Position numbers and translations under genes: made by a program. The notes beneath the pieces were generated by a model. It was not told the origin of the DNA, did not search any database, and worked only from the letters and a program-made list of their open reading frames with translations. From NCBI RefSeq assembly GCF_932526225.1, contig NC_064048.1, forward strand, positions 10,410,188 to 10,474,187: a DNA stretch of 64,000 nt. Direction: 5' to 3'. This document shows positions 47,893-59,621 of the stretch, piece after piece (position 1 is the first letter of the stretch; each line of letters starts with the position of its first letter). This DNA is from Nematostella vectensis (lineage: Eukaryota; Cnidaria; Anthozoa; Actiniaria; Edwardsiidae).

Positions 47893-48777
47893 TTCAGCGG
47901 GAGTAACTACTAAGCTTGAAGCACTTTGCTGCTGCTAGCAGAGAGGCGGCGGCGTTGCTACGTGAGCGTTGCATAACACTTGCAACTCATCGAGGGAAAA
48001 CACTTCCGGTTGTGCTCCAACAGGTAGCAGCCTGTCTAAGAATGGTCGTAAAAAGTCCTCTCTGCTCGCCTCTGGTGGAGAGCGTGAGTTGCCTGCTTGC
48101 GGCATCCTGGACAAACCGTCGGCGTCCCCGCACGATTTTCCAGGCCGATAGCTGATAGTGAAATCAAATAAAGAAAGTGCGGAAAGCCAACGATGATCAC
48201 TAGCACTAAGCTTGGCATTCGTCAGTAGGTAGGTCAGCGGGCTACTATCTGTTATCACATGAAACTGGCGTCCGTACAAGTAGTCGTGGAATTTCTCTGT
48301 CACGGCCCACTTTAGCGCAAGGAATTCACGACGGTACGCGCAGTATCTCCTTTCTGCTGCTGACAACGACCTACTGCCATATGCAATTACCCTTGGAATA
48401 CCATCTTATTGGAGTTGATACAGAGCTGCTCCAAGGCCCTCGCCAGAAGCATCTGTATGCAGCACAAAAGGCTTATTAAAATTAGGGAAGGCGAGGACTG
48501 CACTAGAGCAAAGCCTGTCGATTAAGCATTCAAACGCGCCCTGACATTCCGCTGTCCAGACAAACTGGCGCTTCGTTCCTGCCTCTTCCCGTAACAGCTC
48601 GTTGAGAGGTTCGGCGATAACCGAGAAACGTTCAACAAAGGTACGGTAGTATCCGGCAAAACCAAGGAAGGTCTGCAAGTCCTTAGCATTGGTTGGAGGG
48701 TGTTGACGCCACTCCTCCAATGCTTCTACCTTCTTTGGATCTGGCTTGACCCCCTCTCTTGTGACCACATGCCCCAA
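47893..48777 (-). pseudogene. RNase H region of the Gypsy element, interrupted
   Basis: Starts in the connection domain (FLGFAGYYRTFVERFS), then FVLHTDASGEGLGAALY carries the first RNase H aspartate, followed by a TAA stop at 48403-48405. The frame resumes with AERRYCAYRREFLALKWAV and HVITDSSPLTYLL, and closes at a TAG at 47932-47934; a TGA at 47890-47892 follows before the integrase frame. The interruptions sit in one continuous frame, so the ancestral pol ran through. Confidence 0.85.
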
Positions 48778-49780
48778 ATAGGTGAGTTCCGTCTGAAAAA
48801 AACTTGCATTTAGACGGCTTAAGCTTCAGACAAAACTCACTTAAACGCTGAAGTACCGCCTCCAGGCGATGAAGCATTTCTTCGAAAGTTCTTGCGAACA
48901 CAATCATGTCGTCCAGGTATGCCAAACAGATGTTCAGGTTTAGCCCCGTTAAACAACGTTCCATTAGACGTTGGAATGTTGCTGGACTGTTGGTCAATCC
49001 AAATGGCATCCTGTTGAACTCGAACAATCCAAAAGGCGTGGTCATCGCTGTCTTAGACTTGTCCTCTTTTTCTACTTCGACCTGAAGATACCCACTCTGC
49101 AAGTCCAATGAACAAAACCATTGCGCCCCTTGTAAGGACTCCAGGGTTTCTGTAATACGCGGGATCGGGTAAGAGTCCCTGACCGTCTTCTCATTAAGCT
49201 GCCGAAAGTCTACATATACGCGCAAAGCTCCATCTTTCTTCCGGACAAGGACAACCGGTGAGGCATATGGGCTATTAGACTCGCGTATCGTACCCGATTC
49301 TAGCAAATCCTCGATTGCAGATCTAAACTCTTCAAGCTGTCCAGGGGGGACGCGCCGATGGGGTTGCCGAACCGGGATATCGTCAGTCAATTTAATAGTA
49401 TGCTTCACTGCGTCAGTCCTGCCCAAATCCTTATCGTGCATTGCAAAGGTGTGAGACATTTTGTTTATCAACGATTGCACCCTAGCCTTTTGTGCAAGCG
49501 ACAAAGGAGTATCCGACAGGTCGACCTCTATCACTGTAGTTGACCCGTGGTCGCCTACCGAACGGTGTACCACCACTCCTTGTACCACCTGTGCACTAGC
49601 AATAGCTGCTTTACGGGGAATATCGATTGGCTGCGTAGAGTTGTTTGTCAACTCTACTGGCACACGACACTTGGTTCCCTTCCTAGGTAAGCTAATAAGG
49701 CTAGGCGTAGCCGATAGTCCCATTGAGTTTGACCTGCCAGTCCCTGTCTCAATCAAGACTTTCACATTACACCCTGGCAT
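48683..49780 (-). pseudogene. Reverse transcriptase region of the Gypsy element
   Basis: Contains SPVVLVRKKDGALRVYVDFR, then LDLQSGYLQVEVEKEDKSKT, MPFGLTNSPATFQRLM and the polymerase box YLDDMIVFA. It is complete through KCKFF, where a T7 run (48796-48802) shifts the frame; with one base fewer the frame would continue into the RNase H part at 48777. A TGA at 49790-49792 separates it from the protease in the same frame. Confidence 0.92.
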
Positions 49781-49792
49781 AGACGGGGCAAC

Positions 49793-50305
49793 TCACCAAA
49801 TGCACACAGTTTCTTGAGGCCCCACTTTTATGGAATGTCGTGACGCGCTCCTTATTGTCATCCTACCGTCTGTTTCCTCACCGAAAACTTTAGCGAATTG
49901 TTTTAAAGAACGATAAACACACATCCACGTTGCCGAAATCCTTGCGTTTTGTGGGAACAATTTTCCTTGTGCCATCTGACAGCTCCGCCTACATCTAAGT
50001 GACAAATTAGTGCCGATAACAAAAGGCACAGGCGAATTGTACTCATTATCAGGTACCACTAGTTCCAGTGTCTCAAACGTCTCATTAGTCCCAATTCCTT
50101 CTACAGGAAAATAAAATTCCACCGATATGTAGCCTATAAATGGTACATCCTGGCCACCGGCGCCAACAACACGTATCAGATCACTTATTGGTCTCACAGC
50201 ACGATGCAACAAATAGCGTTTGTAGAATGATTCGGAAACCGATGTTACCTGACTGCCTGTGTCGAGCAGCGCCAGCCAGCATTGCCATCTGCAAAGGCTA
50301 CACAC
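49793..50305 (-). pseudogene. Aspartic protease region of the Gypsy element
   Basis: LALLDTGSQVTSVSESFY is the catalytic DTG motif of a retropepsin, followed by IGYISVEFYFPVEG and PFVIGTNLSL. A one-base shift near 50275 breaks the link to the upstream pol frame (LPSDLVGEANECVAFADGNA). That upstream frame lies in -1 relative to gag, as in elements that make pol by ribosomal frameshifting, but I see no clear slippery heptamer. Confidence 0.85.
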
Positions 50306-50381
50306 TCATTTGCTTCGCCGACTAGGTCGCTTGGTAATTCTCGGGCACTAATTCCAACAGGTGGGGGACTGTCCGAATTGT

Positions 50382-51630
50382 TTAAGACCTCTGATTGCCC
50401 CATGGCAGAGGCCTCTGCCCGTTTCCCTGGTTACCGAACTGCTGAGGTGGTCTGTTTCCCTGGTTACGGAACTGCGGGGGGTTTCTGCAGCCAATGCCCA
50501 CGTGACCTCGTTCTCCACAGTTGTAGCAGGTCGGGCGGTCGCCACTAGGCTCTTGAGCCCGCCGCCCTCTCGCGATAGGGGCTCGTCCCACAACAGAATC
50601 CAGCGGAGCACTCTCATCGGCCCCAGGCCCCCGCTCCAGGGTTTCCTTAAGGACTCCTCTAACCTCTCTCGAGAAAGCTGCGCAGATTTCTGCTATCCAT
50701 TCTGTTTTTTCTTTCTTGGTGCTTTCCCGGGCTTCCTGCGGTTCGGCCTTGACGGTAACATTGGATCGGGCCACGCGTTTTGGGGCCTGGGTCGAGGAGA
50801 GCTCTTTTTCTCCCTATCGGGCTGCAGTGATAAGCTAAGAAAAGCTTTTGCACGCGTCTTTACGGTGTCTTGCTTTGTCTTTGATCTCAGGATGCAAGCC
50901 TGACCACAACAGCATACGCAGTTGCCTCTCAACGGCACTTTCGTCCGGCAAGAGTTCTGTATTCCTTACGTAAGCGAGCCTCACGTGGTTGTCGAGGCGC
51001 GAGGCAAAACACGCTACTTCTTCCCCTTCTTTCTGCTTAAAAGTATAAGCTTCCGCTAAAAGCTCGTCCCCTGTGGCAGTCAGCGCGTCGCTGTAGAATT
51101 GATCGAGGGTTTCCAACAGCGCTTCACACGATGCGTCGACCCCTAATCCCACGAGTTTGGTTTTCGCTTCCCCCTGTAGTGAACGGCGGATTTGTTCGGA
51201 AATCACCTCCGTCGAATAAAGGCCGCCTCGAACCGTGCTCTCGACTTCGAATCTCCACACTCTGTATGAAACGCCTTTCTCCTTATTCGTGCTAAACCCG
51301 TAAAAGGGCGAGAATTGAGGACGCGATAGGATTTGTTGTTGTTGATGTTGTTGTTTCACGCTCGCGTTATTAGTCGTCCCATGCACGAAACGGACTTCGT
51401 CTCCTTCGACTTGTAGTCCACAGCAATGTCGTAAAAAAGACTCCAGCTTCACGAATTCCTCCTTAAAAAAACTTCAGCGGCGATCCGAATTTCTTCTCAT
51501 ACTCTTCGACTAGTTTTGCCACAGGAATACGAAATTCCTCCGAGGGAGCTCCTTGTGTTTTCAACTCCACTACGAGTTCAGTAACCCGCTTGTGTTCCAT
51601 ATACAACTTCTCCTCTACCGAAAGATCCAT
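50382..51630 (-). pseudogene. Gag region of the Gypsy element
   Basis: Start ATG at 51630 (MDLSVEEKLYMEHKRVTELV). A T7 run at 51465-51471 shifts the frame after SPLKFF; it resumes at FVKLESFLRHC. The capsid-like part (VWRFEVESTV, FKQKEGEEVACFASRL) ends at TAG 50835-50837, and a second TAG lies at 50814-50816 in the same frame. The open remainder carries one CCHC zinc knuckle, CYNCGERGHVGIGC, and a Q/N/R-rich tail ending LPWGNQRS. About 416 residues if intact. Confidence 0.88.
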
Positions 51631-51667
51631 GTCTAACTGCTCGAACGTCCCGTCGGGGGTGCCAATA

Positions 51668-51874
51668 TGTAATAGCTTGGTCTGGTTTGGTGGCCCAGAG
51701 ACAAAGAATTACAATGAAGTTGGGACGTTTAACAATATAATTCACTCGCTGTCGACATCGGGTTCAAGTCTAAATCTGATACACCCAGCATCGTATTACT
51801 AGCGACCTAACTGTCATACAATCATCAACTTAATCTCTTAATCTGTTCCGCTACATCACGCACACATCACTACA
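51668..51874 (-). repeat. 5' LTR of the Gypsy element
   Basis: 207 bp; the primer binding site lies directly inside it at about 51647-51664 and the CAAG target duplication directly outside it at 51875-51878. Confidence 0.93.
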
Positions 51875-52409
51875 CAAGCGGTTGTTATAAGGAATGTATG
51901 GATGAAAGTCTTGGTGAAAGTTTCTACTGATAGAAATACAACAAACCGCTTCAAACAATGTGAGCATTCTATCCAGAGAAATAAAATAAAGGAACACTAA
52001 TAATGACAAAGGCTACCGTCAGAGCCTGTAATATTACAGTAGCCTTCTGCTATCTGTGGAAGAAAAGAATATCAGTGTTTTATTTCAGGGCTGTGACGAG
52101 CGAAGCCTCTTTGAAGCCAGCGGTAATAAAATATGCCGGGTTTTCTTGACGTAGTTAACTTTTTTTCACTTGCAAAGGTTTTATTTTTTAACCACAGGTC
52201 AACCGTCAATCTTCCATGAAAGGTTGATTCTTCAAACTCTTCTTGAGCATTCAAGAAACTATAGCACAATGTTATTAATACATTTTTAAGGTATTTTCAT
52301 TTTTACCGCACTAGCAATACAATTGGGAAGCCTGTGTCTTATAGCCACTTAGAGACCTGGGCACCGTCTAGTTCCAGTCTTCCCGTTTTCCTTCACTTCC
52401 AAACGTAAA

Positions 52410-54023
52410 ATGGCGCAAGCTGCATCGAGAACGTTGCAGAGCCTTCATTCATTCCACGAGAATATTCAAGACGAGATATCTTGCCCCATCTGTTATGAGG
52501 ACTTTGAAGAGCCCAAGTGCTTGCCAAAATGTGCACATAATATCTGCAGGGAATGCCTGTTGGGAATTATTGAAAAAGCCCAACTGGAACGATTCGAATG
52601 CCCCATATGTCGAGCGATAGTTGCCGTCCCAAAAGATGGAATTGACGGATTTCCTACTAACTCTCTACTTGTACGCCTCGTAGAAAACGCACCCGGCAGA
52701 AAGGAAAAGCAAGCTATCAAACAAGCAATGACGGATTATTTAAACACCAAGGCATTTGCAGAGAAATCTATCAAGGAACTTCGGGTACAAGTCGGCGTTG
52801 AGTCTTCTAAGAAAGCAATAACGTTGAGAAGTGAGATTGCAAAACACGCTGATGAGATGGTAGCGAAGATACGATCAGAGGAGAGATCGTTGTGCGTTGA
52901 GGTGGAAATGTTTTTAGATGGCTACAGTATGAAAGCCATGAGTATACTTGAGAACGCAGAGATGAATTTAAACCATACTTTTGATGAAGGGGCAAACTTT
53001 GTCAAACAAGCAAATATGGCTTTACAGGGAAAAGCGGAGGACCTCATAGATGCTAAAGACTGTATTGTTGGGCAGTTCAAGGAGCTAAGCAAGGATCTGG
53101 ACATGTCACACATTGACGGTGTTATGAATTACAAAATAGAGTACATTAAAGGTCAAGTAGAGGGACAGTTTCTTGGCAAGGTTTCTGCTTCTGGCTTAAA
53201 GTTGTTGGAAGGTCCTAAAACTCAAACTGACATTTCGATTGGTGACATCAGTTATGGTAAGAAATGGGACTGTTTCAGCATTCCAGGAAAACCTACAAGT
53301 TTTTCTGTTTCCCCAAAATCAGGAGACATTGCCATTTTGTGTGCTGATGATCGCGAAGTCTATCGTTATGATATGAGTGGTAAACTTTGCAGGCACTATG
53401 ACTTTAACCAGGGAATCCTAACTGATGTGGCATTTTCTGTTGATGACTGTATACTTGTCACAGACACAGCTAACAACAGAGTGCTATTCATCAGAGCAGA
53501 TGGTTCCTCACATATGAATATCTTTATTTTCGATACTAATATCAGATTTATTAGTGTCGACTCGAGAGGACGGCTGATATTGACCTCATGTCCAAAAGAT
53601 GGCAAGGGTCGAGCTTGCATCCTTGTTTTCTCTCCAAGTAAAATTTTCAGTTTCATGTTTGGAGAAGAAACTCTGACGAATCCCTCTAACAGAGCCTTGT
53701 TCCACAATGGTTCTTTTCTTGTTGTGGATGATGATGGCAAAGGGATAAAAGTCTTTGATGATGAAGGACAATTTATGAGGACCCTAAACTTGGGTTTCAT
53801 TGTTTCAAGCATAGCAATAGATCTAAAAGTGCCTGAATCTTTTATTGCTGTCAGCGAGAATGACAGGATATCTAAGGTTACAACAAGAAGTTGGGCTGTC
53901 TTAAAGACCATCAGTACTGTCACTGAACCAATAAAACTTCTACACATCAACAGAAAAGGTAGATTTGTCTCAATTATAGAAAAGAATGGTCAACATTTTT
54001 GTTTATGTAAGGACTCTATTTGA
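52410..54023 (+). CDS. RING-type E3 ubiquitin ligase with coiled coil and NHL-like propeller, intronless
   Basis: 537 residues in one exon. A C3HC4 RING lies near the N-terminus: C25, C28, C41, H43, C46, C49, C64, C67 (CPICYEDFEE ... CAHNICREC ... CPICRA). Residues about 95-270 are helical and charged, consistent with a coiled coil; no B-box is visible. From about residue 285 repeated beta-blade patterns follow (GKPTSFSVSPKSGDIAILC, LTDVAFSVDDCILVTDTANN, IRFISVDSRGRLILTS), like an NHL propeller. This is a TRIM-NHL-like plan without a B-box. Such proteins ubiquitinate substrates or bind RNA; the target is unknown. The lack of introns, next to intron-rich genes, suggests a retrocopy origin or a lineage-specific intronless family. 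The start is the first ATG of the frame, with AAA in the -3 context. Confidence 0.9.
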   Translation: MAQAASRTLQSLHSFHENIQDEISCPICYEDFEEPKCLPKCAHNICRECLLGIIEKAQLERFECPICRAIVAVPKDGIDGFPTNSLLVRLVENAPGRKEKQAIKQAMTDYLNTKAFAEKSIKELRVQVGVESSKKAITLRSEIAKHADEMVAKIRSEERSLCVEVEMFLDGYSMKAMSILENAEMNLNHTFDEGANFVKQANMALQGKAEDLIDAKDCIVGQFKELSKDLDMSHIDGVMNYKIEYIKGQVEGQFLGKVSASGLKLLEGPKTQTDISIGDISYGKKWDCFSIPGKPTSFSVSPKSGDIAILCADDREVYRYDMSGKLCRHYDFNQGILTDVAFSVDDCILVTDTANNRVLFIRADGSSHMNIFIFDTNIRFISVDSRGRLILTSCPKDGKGRACILVFSPSKIFSFMFGEETLTNPSNRALFHNGSFLVVDDDGKGIKVFDDEGQFMRTLNLGFIVSSIAIDLKVPESFIAVSENDRISKVTTRSWAVLKTISTVTEPIKLLHINRKGRFVSIIEKNGQHFCLCKDSI

Positions 54024-57000
54024 GAATAGCAGAGCTAAGTCCTACATTTAGTAACACAAAATTATTTCTTTTCCAAAATAACCATTAAAACAGAGTTGAA
54101 GGAGAAGCGTCAAGCCTTTCCTAGCCTGCCGTTGATAAATCTTCAAAATTCTGTCTGTTTAACCCATTGACTCCTGGCTTTTTTTGAGCTGAATTTACAA
54201 AAAAACAGACTGAACACAGATACCTCCCCCCCTATCCTGAGTTTTATACAGCCCGTCAAAGTCAAACACAGCTGCACCTAGTCAGCGGTATCCGAGCTTT
54301 CCAACAGTGCTTTGCGGTCCCCACTTTTAATCCCTCGTCGTTGTGCTGAAGCCAGCACAAGTTGATGGTTGCTTGTGTTTTTCATCAAAAATACAGCTAT
54401 GAACATATTAGGAGAGTGTCTCAGGACATCATGAAGTCTTTTGGGGCATAATTGAGTGCTTTGCTTATGGATATTTGCAAGCAAAGGTGGATTCATGATG
54501 ATTTTTTCTTGTTTGGCTTTGCCTGGATGAGAAAATAATTTTCTAATGAATCACCACAGCTCTCCTAAATGCTGTCTTTTCTGAAACCAAATTGATTCCA
54601 AAATTGTTTACACTGCTATTCTGGGTCTGTATGACCTGGAATTGATTCGTTTGGCTTTGGGGTGAAAAGACTTATAAAAAACCATCTGACTTTGGGGAGA
54701 GGGGTGGAGATAGGAATTTTTCCCTGGATCTCCCAGAATGCTTTTCAATCCGTAAAGGCATCTTCATGGTTTTACTAGCCTTAAAGTAGTGGACATTGTG
54801 TTTTGAGGCCATGGAAATGAACCTGGAGGATCAGAATAAAGGTATCTATTTGTGTCTTGAGCTGTGTTTGCTGATCTCTCTCCCTTGTGTTGTATTTTGA
54901 GCGTTTTATTGAGAGGGGTGATTCTGCTTTTCTTTCCTTGTTCGATATGAAATTTGTCAAAGAACCTGTGCTATTATTTGGCTTAAGAGTAGTTGCCAAC
55001 ACCTTGGTTGGATGCATATCTTCAAGACCATTTATCCCTTAGACTGATGCCTGAGTATCTTCATCTTGTTGTGATTAGTTTGCATTTATGAATTTTTTGG
55101 GTTGTGGGTAATAATAATGATAATAATAATAATACTTCATTTTTATAGCGCCATTTCCTAAAGCTCAATGGTACTTCCCAAAGCCGGTACAGGCCGGTTG
55201 AGGGGTCAATGTGTTAACTGCCCATCCGAAAGCTAAATCCAAGTTTCTGTTATGAACAATGTTTTTTTTTTCTTATAAGCTAGCATTTTATTTTCAAGGA
55301 TAAACGTTTTCTGATTAAAAAATCAGTGAGATGAAATTTGCAGTTGTTTGTGAGGTTTAGCAAGCTGGCGTGAGGTCCAGCGATCACTATTGGAAGTCAA
55401 ATCAGGCACGAATTTGGATCGAAGCAAGTTCTCAGTATATTTATTAGAAGGGTAATCGAATATTCAATGCTGATAAAAATAATATTAATGGTAAGACTTT
55501 TAGTACAAGGTTTATTTATTGCATTAGGTAAACACAACTTGACGTACACTACAGTATATCATTCTCTCCATTTGAGTATTCCTTTTTTACCTCTCTCTTA
55601 TCTCCCTTTAGCTTGGGTAATTTTTCTACTGGTGGTCTCTGCTTATTCCTAGTCACAGTCACAGTCACCAACTTGGAATAATAACCGGCAATGTTAGACA
55701 TATTTTATTAGTAGAGGAAGGTGTAATTTATTTGTTCAGCCACGTAAAGCTCTGAAGCGTAACTCCGGAATTTACAACAAAATAAATATCTAATACGAAC
55801 CACAACAGAGTCTTCAATATGGCCTCTAGGGACCTCTCCAAGTGCTGAAAACATATAGATGCCTAGTTCATCAAGAAATAAGAGATTTCTCAGGGGGTTT
55901 GAGTCATAACAAAAAGTTTGATTAACTAGCGCGATTCTCTTGCAATCTTCGTTATCAACTGATTCTCTCGTATAATGGACGTCTCTAATTGGCTATTATG
56001 AGAAGTAGTGCACAGTCTTCCCGTCTTGCAAGTTAAACAGATTACAAATTTAATATTTTAGAAACAAAATATATGAAGTATTAGATCTATTGATAATTTG
56101 ACATATTCAGACCTCTCAATAAGAAGATATATAACCTTTTTAGACTACTTATTGCAAATACAAATGAAAAAAAAATTCATTGCACTCAACAATAAAATCA
56201 ACTTAGTGATTGTACTTGGTGTCCATTAAGCCAAATCACAGGTTGTGTAATCAAATACAAACTGAACTGCCTTATTCAGGGGCGCTTTATTAAGAGGGTT
56301 TTTTTAAAAACCAAGACATTAAAATGTCTTGGGATGGAATCCTATTAAAATACCAAATGGAATGAGACACTGTAATCAACAATCAAATTATCTGGGTCAT
56401 TGTACTCCTTGGCAAGAACATCAGTTATTAAAAATAATTGAAGCTTTAGATAATAATACTTGACATACAGTAGCTCATGGAAAAGAATAAAGAATAATGT
56501 GTGAAATAGCATCTTTATTATGATGCATGGTTTATAGTTTTCAGAGCAGCATTAGTTGAAATAGGTGGAGTTACTGCCAGTTACTGGCTCCTTGTTATAA
56601 TTATTCAAAAGGTTCTAATAATAATAATAATACAACTTTAGATTCATTTGAACCTTGAATAAAAATTTTAGAGAACACAACAATTTTTAAAACTTAACCA
56701 ACAGCTGCATCACTAATGAAAGTTATAGTCCTGTTTTTAGCAACCCACACTAAGTTCATCTAGTATAACTTATTTTCCTTGCACAATTGGATGGTCATCC
56801 CTTACCCTGCATGCTCTTAGTCTCCCTCGCAGGCATTTTAAGGCAGGTGTCACTCGCAAGCAACTCTCTAGCATGCTAGATGCTCTGGCAATGATAATAT
56901 TTATTGTTTCTACCTTTTGAGCTTGTGACCTCTATTAAAAAGACACCTTGGTTGGTGCTTTGATAAGCTTAATATCTAATGGTGGTACCATATCAAGTGG

Positions 57001-57863
57001 TCACCTTAGGGACCAAGCCAAGTGGCCACTTTTTCGAGGTTGGTCCTTTAATAAAGACATTTAGATGCAGTTGTACATCTCTAATAAATGACTACAGTAG
57101 AGACCCTTTAGGGCCAAAGGAAACCTTGATTCAATAAATGTTTTTTTATAGAAAGTAAAACTGAAGAGGTTACGTTTGAATGCATGGGCAATGAAAGCAA
57201 AGCAATATTGTGGGGGGGGGGCACAAAAATGCAATGCCCCCCTACTGAGAAAATTATTGCTGCCCACTCCCCTCCCCCCCCCCCCCCCCCCCCCCCCCGG
57301 TTCGATGGGGAAATATCAAATATTTCAGAATTTTAAAAAGTGGCTGCTTTATAGAGGGTGCCCATAGACCCGCATGTACAAATGGTGTAGAATGTGTGTG
57401 TTGTCTGGAGAACGAGCCAGACCCATATAAAATCCTTGACATTTTGTAACTAAAAATAATCGACTTACCATAAAGGGAAGCAAAGTTCATGAAGGTCTTT
57501 CCTGCGATACATTTTAGCTCTTGTGCTCTCTTTAAAGAACATGACAATATGACCTCGGTCGCAAGCCCTCAATGGTTTCATTATAGCTTCTTTCTGCCTG
57601 ATTTTGTTTAATTCACTCGCAGTACTTTAAAAAACTTCGCGCCAAATGTTTTGATTTATTCAGCATACGGTCAGCGGTTACTTCTTCTTTCCAGGCCTAT
57701 TGTCGGTCATCGCAAATAACGCCTAGCTCTTATTTACTTATTTGTGTGTATAACAGTGTATAACGTATAACACAATAATCGTTTTATTTTTTTCTACAAT
57801 ACTGCTAAAAACCACATTTTTTTACCTTTACAAGATATATCACCTTTGTAATTAACTCAGGAG
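54024..57863. other. Non-coding interval between the RING gene and the macrodomain gene
   Basis: Contains 3' flank, an AAT-rich tract with a TTTTTATAGCGCCATTTCCT motif (55105-55200) like cnidarian short interspersed repeats, and a long G/C homopolymer patch at 57210-57298. No exon is supported. Confidence 0.5.
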
Positions 57864-59621
57864 ATGGCAGTGGCACGAAGAGTTGCAAAATCTCGACTTT
57901 TTGAAGGTAAAATTCGATTCATATTGTAATTTGTTTCCATATGATTTTTGTAAAGAAAATCTCCCTTTGATTTTTTTTTCTCAGTTCAAAATATCAGAAA
58001 TGCGTTATCTGTGTGGTCAAGGTTTCTCTCTACGAATCCAGTAAATAGTAAGGTAAAGGTTTGCTCAATCCTGGTAGATCAAAATAGCTTTGTTTAAATT
58101 GCATTTAATATTAAAATATTCTCTGAATTACAGAACACCCCTCACCATTATTGATTTAATGCCTCGTTCCTAAGAAATTGAAATATGTGAAGTTCTTTTG
58201 TAGAACTGTTCCGGCGGCGTATTCTGTTGTAACTACCTTTTTAAAGATTTTGTTTTACTAGATCTTATTTCCAAACCTCATTGTCATAATAATTTCAATC
58301 TGTGAATAATAAACCCTCTTTTATAAGAACCTTTTTTAAATGAACGTCCAACCTGAGATTTCACCAAATTTTAAGAACATGCCGAGCCTCAGATAGCAGA
58401 AATAAAATTCTTGTTTAATCCTGATGCGTTTTAAAATGCATGAATCAAATTGTGCTCCTAGTAACAACCTTTTTATTGATATTGATCATTAGTGTAATTC
58501 TCTTCCTAATAATTTATTGGTTATTATATTCTTACATACATTAAAATCTCCAAAGGCAGTCTTATTGGTAGAACGTACACCAATTATTTTGTTGAAAGAA
58601 AAATGTAACTTCTCCATTCTCCGTGCAATTTGTTATAAAACAGGCATGCATTTGATAGGAGGATTCATATGGCATTTTTTTCCACATAAAACTTTTACTT
58701 GGCAGCTCAAGAGGGGCTTTAAGCCCCCTACTGTATAACTGAAACTTTGTAGTTGTAGCATGCACCAATAAGTATTCCCTTAAAATGTTATAGGGGATGT
58801 GTAAAGTAGAAGAACTTCGGGGTCGTCCATGGGTGTTGCTTGCATCAGCCCCAGAGGTGTCCTTAGCTTGTGCTGTCAGTAGAGACTTTGAAATGCATAA
58901 AGGAATTGCTAAAGAGTTCAAGAGGACATTCGGAGACATCACAAGTCTCAAGGAGCAAAGTAAGATTTGAAGAGAAGAATAATATGCTATATATCGATAT
59001 ATTATATTTTCTATTAAAAATTATGTGCCTTATTTCTTCTACTACTTTTACTACAGAAAAGAGTGTTGGAGATATAGCTGTACTCCGTCGAAATGAAAAC
59101 AGTTTTGTCTACTATTTGGTAAGTTGAAATAATAGAATTTTTTTCTCATTTTTCATATTTTCAACAGATTACAGGGGCGTAGCCAGGGGATGGCCTAGGG
59201 CCCCCCCCCCTTTACCACCCAAAACTACAGTAAATACATGAAACATCTAAAATACAGGAGAAAATGCCTGAAAGTCGCTTCTGGGCCCCCTCCTGTTAAA
59301 AATCCTGGATACTCCGCTGGATTATGTTCTTTATGTAATAACATATACTGATTTGATAACTGTCAGAAAACTTTCTGCTTATTATTTTTAAAAATACTTT
59401 AGGTAACCCGTGATAGGTGGTGGGACAAGGCAACACATGAATCTTTCTTCTCCTCCATAACAGCAATGCGAGATCACTGTGTAGAGAATGGAGTTACAAA
59501 GTTGACGTTACCACGTCTAGGGTCAGCAGAAGACTGGTTAGGCTGGGACGCTGTCAGGGATATAATAACTGAAGTGTTTGCTGACACTGGAGTCTCTTTG
59601 ACAGCTTATTCTTCGAGATAG
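57864..59621 (+). CDS. OARD1-like: Macrodomain protein, OARD1/TARG1-like ADP-ribose ester hydrolase, five exons
   Basis: Exons 57864-57906, 57985-58052, 58794-58959, 59057-59118 and 59403-59621 join in phase with GT/AG borders; 185 residues. Residues about 42-185 match the OARD1 plan: APEVSLACAVSRDFEMHKGI, AKEFKRTFGDITSLKEQ, SVGDIAVLRRNENSFVYYL, TRDRWWDKATHESFFSSI and LPRLGSAEDWLGWDAV. In human TARG1 Lys84 and Asp125 are catalytic; here DKAT and the D of AEDWLGW stand in the equivalent places. The enzyme removes ADP-ribose from glutamate or aspartate and deacetylates O-acetyl-ADP-ribose. The first 37 residues (MAVARRVAKSRLFEVQNIRN and on) are rich in Arg and Ser with no acidic residue but one Glu, like a mitochondrial presequence, which human OARD1 lacks. 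A MITE sits in intron 4. Confidence 0.88.
59173..59321. mobile_element. Short hAT-like MITE in intron 4 of the macrodomain gene
   Basis: CAGGGGCGTAGCCAGGGG on the left faces CCTGGATACTCCGCTG on the right, inverted, with C-rich and GGGCCCCC blocks inside; GATTA flanks both ends as a likely target duplication. The CAGGGGCGTAGCCAGG terminus is widespread in animal MITEs (from memory). Confidence 0.65.

Larger units (their letters stand above)
45983..51874 (-). mobile_element. Ty3/Gypsy LTR retrotransposon, complete but decayed
   Basis: LTRs at 45983-46195 and 51668-51874 begin TGTA and end TACA on the element's strand. Four-base target duplications CAAG lie at 45979-45982 and 51875-51878. Three bases inside the 5' LTR stands TGGCACCCCCGACGGGAC, a tRNA-type primer binding site; just before the 3' LTR lies the polypurine tract AGGGGGGAGAA. 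Gag, protease, reverse transcriptase, RNase H and integrase follow in Ty3/Gypsy order. The LTRs differ by about five substitutions and one 6-bp indel, so insertion is fairly recent. All parts carry stops or shifts, so this copy is not autonomous. Confidence 0.95.

Noticed and set aside
46454-50903. Several plus-strand frames of 60 to 180 codons inside the retrotransposon
   Set aside because: All are shadows of the minus-strand gag-pol.
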